Shown here piece after piece: positions 60,037 to 64,000 of a stretch of DNA of 64,000 nt (position 1 is its first letter; each line of letters opens with the position of its first letter). Source of the DNA: Desertimonas flava (GTDB lineage: Bacteria > Actinomycetota > Acidimicrobiia > Acidimicrobiales > Ilumatobacteraceae). Under the pieces are notes generated by a model. The model did not search any database, was not told the DNA's origin, and saw nothing but the letters and a program-made list of their open reading frames with translations. The stretch is taken from contig NZ_QKYK01000009.1 of assembly GCF_003426815.1 (NCBI RefSeq), positions 1-64,000 on the forward strand, written 5' to 3'. A program made the translations under genes and the position numbers.

Positions 60037-60747
60037 TCAGCCGGCCGGAATGGTCACCGGAACGCCGTACTGGTCGAATCTCCAGGTGAGCCAGAGATCG
60101 AGCCGTGCCGTGTCGGGCGTGGCTCGGTACTGGGTGCGGGCCTGGACCCTCTCGATCACGTTGCCGTCGTCGAGAACATCGACGTCGAAGGTGATCTCCG
60201 TCGGCTCGGCGTCGCCGATGGCCAGCACGGCGGTGAACGTGTACCGGCGACCCGGGCCGTTGGCCCCGGACTCGAAGGCGAACACGGCGTCGTCGGGGTC
60301 GAGGTCGCCGACGTCGGTCACGGCGGGGCGCCGGCGGCGGAGGCGGCTCAGCGCGTTGCGCCGGGCGATCGTGTACATCCACGTCCGCACCCTGGCGCGG
60401 GGCTCGAAGCGTCCGGCGTGATGCCAGATGGCGAGCAGCGTGTCCTGCAGCACCTCCTCGGCGAGTCCACGGTCACCCGTGATGTGCCCGACGAACGCGA
60501 CCAGGGGGCCGCGGTGGCGTTCGTAGAGGCGCTCGAGCGCCTGCTGATCGCCGCCCGCGATCGCCGCGATGTCCGACCGGTCGACCTGGTCGGCCCGGTC
60601 GCCCTCACCACCGGCGCGTGTCGCTTCGGACCTCCGCACACGTCGGAGTCTGTCGCACCGGGACGACGGGCCCGTCGACCACGACCGCTCCTCGCCACCG
60701 GCGGGCGCGGGCCGCACCGGCTTGGGCGGAGCGTCGTCGTCGGTCAT
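60037..60747 (-). CDS. Chimeric protein: ECF sigma factor region 2 joined to an unrelated C-terminal tail
   Basis: Residues 1-55 of the 236-residue product are an Arg/Pro-rich leader. Residues 61-140 are a clear ECF sigma region 2: GGDQQALERLYERHRGPLVA, EEVLQDTLLAIW, and RVRTWMYTIARRNALSRLRR for core binding and -10 recognition. From about residue 160 no region 4 follows. Instead there is a beta-strand-rich tail (GRRYTFTAVLAIGDAEPTEI to DQYGVPVTIPAG) that looks like the end of a secreted or lipoprotein-type domain. I infer an in-frame deletion that fused two genes, or an assembly join. The ATG at 60747 is chosen; a GTG at 60813 adds 22 residues. It diverges from tldD. Confidence 0.7.
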   Translation of the reverse strand: MTDDDAPPKPVRPAPAGGEERSWSTGPSSRCDRLRRVRRSEATRAGGEGDRADQVDRSDIAAIAGGDQQALERLYERHRGPLVAFVGHITGDRGLAEEVLQDTLLAIWHHAGRFEPRARVRTWMYTIARRNALSRLRRRRPAVTDVGDLDPDDAVFAFESGANGPGRRYTFTAVLAIGDAEPTEITFDVDVLDDGNVIERVQARTQYRATPDTARLDLWLTWRFDQYGVPVTIPAG

Positions 60748-60827
60748 CGTCACTTGAACGATCGAGGCCGGACGCGCGGTTCCCTGACTGGCGGAACCGG
60801 CCCGACCCGTCACGGTACGGTCTCGCC

Positions 60828-62264
60828 ATGACCAACTTCGATGCCGCGGCGCGCGCCGTGGACGCGGCGATCGCCGCCGGGGCGCGGTATGCCGACGCCC
60901 GGGTGATGTTCCGCCGGTACGAGGCGCTCGACGCCCGCGACGGCGACGTCGAGCAGGCCGCCCAGCACGAGGACCACGGCGTGGGCGTGCGGGCCCTCGT
61001 CGGATCGAGCTGGGGGTTCTTCGCCGCGCCCGACCTCGACGAGGGCGCCACCGAGTCGGCCGGGCGACGCGCCGCGGAGATCGCCGCAGCCAGCGCCGCG
61101 GTGCCCGGTCCCGCCGTCGATCTGCTCGAGCTCGAGGTCGTCACCGGCAGCTGGTCGAGCGCGGCGGAGATCGACCCGTTCAGCGTCTCGCTGAGCACCA
61201 AGGCCGATCTCCTCGTGGCCGCCACCGACGCCCTGCGCGAGCACGGCGCCGACATCGCCGAGGCCAACTACCAGGGGTGGGACACCAGGAAGTGGTTCGT
61301 GTCGAGCCAAGGCCACCGCGTCGACCAGCACATCCGCGAGTGCGGCGCCGGGATGTCGGCGACCGTGATCGGCGACGGTGAGACCCAGATCCGGTCCTAT
61401 CCGTCGCGCCGCGGCGACTTCGGGACGTGGGGCTGGGAGCGCATCGTCGATCTCGACCTCGTCGGCAACGCCGCCCGCATCGCGACCGAGGCCCGCCAGC
61501 TGCTCGCCGCGCCGGCCTGCCCGGCGGGCGAGACCGACCTCATCCTCGGCGGTGAGCAGCTCGCCCTGCAGATCCACGAGTCGGTGGGTCACGCCATCGA
61601 GCTCGACCGCATCCTCGGCTGGGAGGCGGCGTTCGCCGGGACGTCGTGGCTCGACCTGTCGCAGCTCGGATCCCTCCGCTACGGCTCCGAGCTGATGAAC
61701 ATCACGATCGACCCGACGATCCCCGGCGCCCTCGGCTCGTTCGGCTACGACGACGAAGGAACCCCCGCCGCGCCGCGTGACGCCGTCCGGAACGGGACGT
61801 GGGTCGGTGTGCTCGCCGGCCGTGACTCCGCAGCGGTCGCCGGGTTGGACTACGGCGGCAGTGTCCGATCGGACGGATGGGCCCGACTGCCGATGGTGAG
61901 GATGACGAACGTCGGGCTCGAGCCGGGGCCCCACACCCTCGACGAGATCATCGCCTCGACGAGTGACGGCATCTTCATGGAGACCAATCGTTCGTGGTCC
62001 ATCGACGACAGGCGGCTGAACTTCCAGTTCGGCTGCGAGATCGCCTACGAGGTGAAGGACGGCGTGCTCGGGAGGATGCTCAAGAACCCGACGTACACCG
62101 GTATCGGCCCGCAGTTCTGGCAATCGATGGACATGCTGTCGTCGGAGATCAGGCCGTGGGGGACGCCGAACTGCGGCAAGGGGCAGCCGGGACAGGTCGG
62201 CCACACCGGCCACCCGGCCGCGCCCGCCCGGTTCCGCAACGTCCGGGTGGGGGTGCGGGCGTGA
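60828..62264 (+). CDS. tldD: TldD-family metalloprotease subunit
   Basis: The 478-residue protein is the catalytic half of the TldD-TldE heterodimer, which degrades unfolded peptides and matures some modified peptides. The metal motif HESVGH (in LQIHESVGHAIELDRI, about 247-252) matches the TldD HExxxH pattern. Flanking family segments include ALREHGADIAEANYQGWDTR, GYDDEGTPA and FMETNRSWSIDDRRLNFQFG. ATG 60828. The stop overlaps the tldE start as GTGA. No precursor peptide or radical SAM gene is next to it in the window. Confidence 0.94.
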   Translation: MTNFDAAARAVDAAIAAGARYADARVMFRRYEALDARDGDVEQAAQHEDHGVGVRALVGSSWGFFAAPDLDEGATESAGRRAAEIAAASAAVPGPAVDLLELEVVTGSWSSAAEIDPFSVSLSTKADLLVAATDALREHGADIAEANYQGWDTRKWFVSSQGHRVDQHIRECGAGMSATVIGDGETQIRSYPSRRGDFGTWGWERIVDLDLVGNAARIATEARQLLAAPACPAGETDLILGGEQLALQIHESVGHAIELDRILGWEAAFAGTSWLDLSQLGSLRYGSELMNITIDPTIPGALGSFGYDDEGTPAAPRDAVRNGTWVGVLAGRDSAAVAGLDYGGSVRSDGWARLPMVRMTNVGLEPGPHTLDEIIASTSDGIFMETNRSWSIDDRRLNFQFGCEIAYEVKDGVLGRMLKNPTYTGIGPQFWQSMDMLSSEIRPWGTPNCGKGQPGQVGHTGHPAAPARFRNVRVGVRA

Positions 62265-63616
62265 GAAGGCAGGTGGCGCCGGAACGCATCGTCGAGACCG
62301 TGCTCGCCGCGGCCCCCGGTGCCGAGGTGGAGGCGACGGTCGTCCGCGACGAGCTGGCACTGACGAGGTTCGCCAACTCGTTCATCCACCAGAACGTCGC
62401 CGACGAGTCGACCACCACCGTGCTGCGTGTGCACGTCGACGGCCGCACGGTGACCACGTCGACGTCGAGCGCGACCCCTGAGGATCTCGACGGCTTCGTC
62501 GCCTCGACGCTGGAGGCGGCGCGAACCGGACCGCGCGACCCGGGCTGGCCCGGTGTCGCCCCGGCGGTCACCCTCCCGGACGCACGAACGCTCGCGCCGC
62601 TGTCCAGTCCGGCCGACCGGGCCGCCCTGGTGCGGGCTTTCGTCGACGGCGCCGGAGGGCTCGAGGCCGCCGGCTATTGCCGCGACCGCCGCGTCACCAC
62701 CACGTTCGCCAACTCAGCGGGGCATCACGGCGTGAACACCGTGGCCGGCGCGGCGTGCGACGGCATCGCCCGTGACGGCGGCAATGACGGCGTGGCCCGG
62801 CTCGCCACCTTCGCCCTCGGCGACATCGACGGCGCCGAGCTCGGCGCCCGCGCTGCCGCCAAGGCCCGCGCCGCGGCGGCGACCAAGGTCGACCTCGAAC
62901 CGGGGCGCTACGAGGTGGTGCTGGAACCGTCGGCGACGGCCGACATCATCATGATGTTGGCCGGCCTCGCCTTCAACGGGCGGTCGGTGCAGCAACGCCA
63001 GTCGTTCGCCGAGATCGGCGGCACCCAGTTCGACCCGTCGATCACGATCGTCGACGACCCGGTGGAGAGCGGGCTGACGTTCGACGCCGAGGGGACTCCG
63101 ACGTCCCGGCTCCTGCTCGTCGACGGCGGAACGACGGCCGCGCTCACGTACGACCGCCACACGGCCGCCGCCGTGGGCGCGGCTTCGACGGGCCACTCGG
63201 GAGCTCCCGGCGCCACCGAGCCGGTGGCGTTCAACGCGGGCATCGCCCCCGGCCCAGCGGCCGACGTCACCGATGCCGCGGCTCACGTGCACCCGGCGGC
63301 AGCCGCGCTCGTGGCGGGGATCGAGCGAGGAATCCTCGTGTCGGACTTCTGGTACACCCGGGTGCTCGACCCCAAGCCGCTCGCCGTCACTGGGCTCACC
63401 CGCAACGGGCTCTGGCTCATCGAGGACGGCGAGGTGACCCAGGCTCTGTCGAACCTCCGCTTCACGCAGGCGTACGCCGCCGCGCTGGCGCCCGGCAACG
63501 TCACCGCCGTCGGGCCGATCGCCGTCGGTGAGCCCGAGCGCTGGAGTGCCTCGCACTGGTCGGCCCCGGCGCTGCGGTTGGCGTCGTGGAACTTCACGGG
63601 CGGGGCAGCGGGATAG
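62261..63616 (+). CDS. tldE: TldE/PmbA-family metalloprotease partner
   Basis: The 451-residue protein is the non-catalytic partner of TldD. It lacks an HExxxH motif but keeps the shared fold: TRFANSFIHQNVADEST near the N-terminus, TTFANSAGHHGVN, EPGRYEVVLEPSATADIIMM, FDPSITIVDDP and DFWYTRVLDPKPLAVTGLTRNGLWLIEDGEV. GTG 62261 overlaps the tldD stop, ensuring stoichiometric production. Confidence 0.94.
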   Translation: MRRQVAPERIVETVLAAAPGAEVEATVVRDELALTRFANSFIHQNVADESTTTVLRVHVDGRTVTTSTSSATPEDLDGFVASTLEAARTGPRDPGWPGVAPAVTLPDARTLAPLSSPADRAALVRAFVDGAGGLEAAGYCRDRRVTTTFANSAGHHGVNTVAGAACDGIARDGGNDGVARLATFALGDIDGAELGARAAAKARAAAATKVDLEPGRYEVVLEPSATADIIMMLAGLAFNGRSVQQRQSFAEIGGTQFDPSITIVDDPVESGLTFDAEGTPTSRLLLVDGGTTAALTYDRHTAAAVGAASTGHSGAPGATEPVAFNAGIAPGPAADVTDAAAHVHPAAAALVAGIERGILVSDFWYTRVLDPKPLAVTGLTRNGLWLIEDGEVTQALSNLRFTQAYAAALAPGNVTAVGPIAVGEPERWSASHWSAPALRLASWNFTGGAAG

Positions 63617-63628
63617 GACAATGCGGAC

Positions 63629-64000
63629 GTGACGAACGATCGCGTGCTGCGCTTCCCCGGTGTCCGAGACGGCTGGGCCCGGTTCGACGGCCCCGCCGGC
63701 ACGCAGATGGTCGACACGGCCATCGCCGCCATGGCCGACTGGGCCGCCGGCGGCGACAACGCCAACTGTGGCGGCGGGTTCGACGCCGCCGACGCGACCG
63801 ATGCCCTGCTCGACAACACGCGCCTCACGGTCGCTCGGCTGTTCGGTGCCGATCCGGCCGGCGTGACGTTCGGCGCCAACATGACCACGATGACGCTGGC
63901 GTTCACGCGTGCCGTCACCGAGATGCTCGGGCCCGGCGATCGCGTCGTCGGGACACGGCTCGATCACGACGCCAACGTCTCGCCCTGGCGCATCGCCTGC
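63629..64000 (+). CDS. Cysteine-desulfurase-like (class V aminotransferase) protein, N-terminal part
   Basis: The frame runs off the right edge after 124 codons. It reads VTNDRVLRFPGVRDGWARFD, then GPAGTQMVD, NANCGGGFDAADATDALLD, VTFGANMTTMTLAFTRAV and GTRLDHDANVSPW. This is the pattern of the cysteine-desulfurase-like SelA/NifS relatives of the TIGR01976 type; the PLP lysine lies beyond the window. The GTG start is 12 bases after the tldE stop. Confidence 0.85.
   Translation, partial: MTNDRVLRFPGVRDGWARFDGPAGTQMVDTAIAAMADWAAGGDNANCGGGFDAADATDALLDNTRLTVARLFGADPAGVTFGANMTTMTLAFTRAVTEMLGPGDRVVGTRLDHDANVSPWRIAC

Overview
The window is a GC-rich stretch with many GTG starts, dense same-strand gene runs joined by 4-base ATGA/GTGA overlaps, and a gene content typical of Actinomycetota: a 6C small RNA, a PAC2-family protein, an F420-type luciferase-like oxidoreductase, a monomeric isocitrate dehydrogenase and DUF3089. 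The mix resembles the class Acidimicrobiia (Ilumatobacter-like). That placement is inference from gene style, not a database match.

Left part (1-11,500). The left edge looks like the end of an IS481-type element. Next is a minus-strand histidine-degradation operon, hutH-hutU-(2-oxoglutarate oxygenase)-(peptide-deformylase homologue)-hutF-hutI, whose last five genes overlap one another by 4 bases. No hutG is present, and a deformylase sits where N-formylglutamate would need to be deformylated. A small orphan gene diverges from it. Then a HAD-acyltransferase fusion and a RecQ helicase with a phosphoribosyltransferase-like tail diverge across a 22-bp tandem repeat. Behind recQ, on the minus strand, lies a 6C RNA with its own promoter and terminator.

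Central-left part (11,600-30,400). A LysR regulator, a carboxyltransferase subunit, a frameshifted DUF3089 hydrolase, citrate synthase, monomeric isocitrate dehydrogenase, an acyl-CoA dehydrogenase, and a small HTH gene coupled to methionine aminopeptidase. Interspersed are five secreted proteins. Three share a roughly 150-residue domain that I do not recognise. One of these is split by a frameshift. A tRNA-Val(GAC) closes the region.

Central-right part (30,400-42,600). The heat-shock and tetrapyrrole cluster hrcA-dnaJ-rsmE-hemW sits behind a CIRCE operator. Then come a DUF6204-like protein, a TOPRIM protein and a cytochrome P450. The most unusual unit is a compact plus-strand operon at 36,788-42,556: a LexA-type HTH fused to an unknown helical domain, a Tat-exported NMT1-type binding protein, two ABC permeases fused in one chain without an ATPase gene, an isopenicillin-N-synthase-like oxygenase, and a Rieske oxygenase split into a catalytic chain without cluster ligands and a free Rieske ferredoxin. 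It reads as an uptake-plus-oxidative-degradation pathway for an unidentified small molecule.

Right part (42,600-64,000). Mostly housekeeping: lepA, rpsT, holA, comEC, comEA, a thioredoxin-TPR protein, PAC2, an F420-type oxidoreductase, a histone-deacetylase-like hydrolase paired with an acyl-AMP ligase, leuS, trpE-hisI-groES-like, tldD-tldE, and the start of a cysteine-desulfurase-like gene. Two oddities stand out: a glycosyltransferase TPR remnant behind lepA, and an ECF sigma factor whose region 4 is replaced by an unrelated tail.
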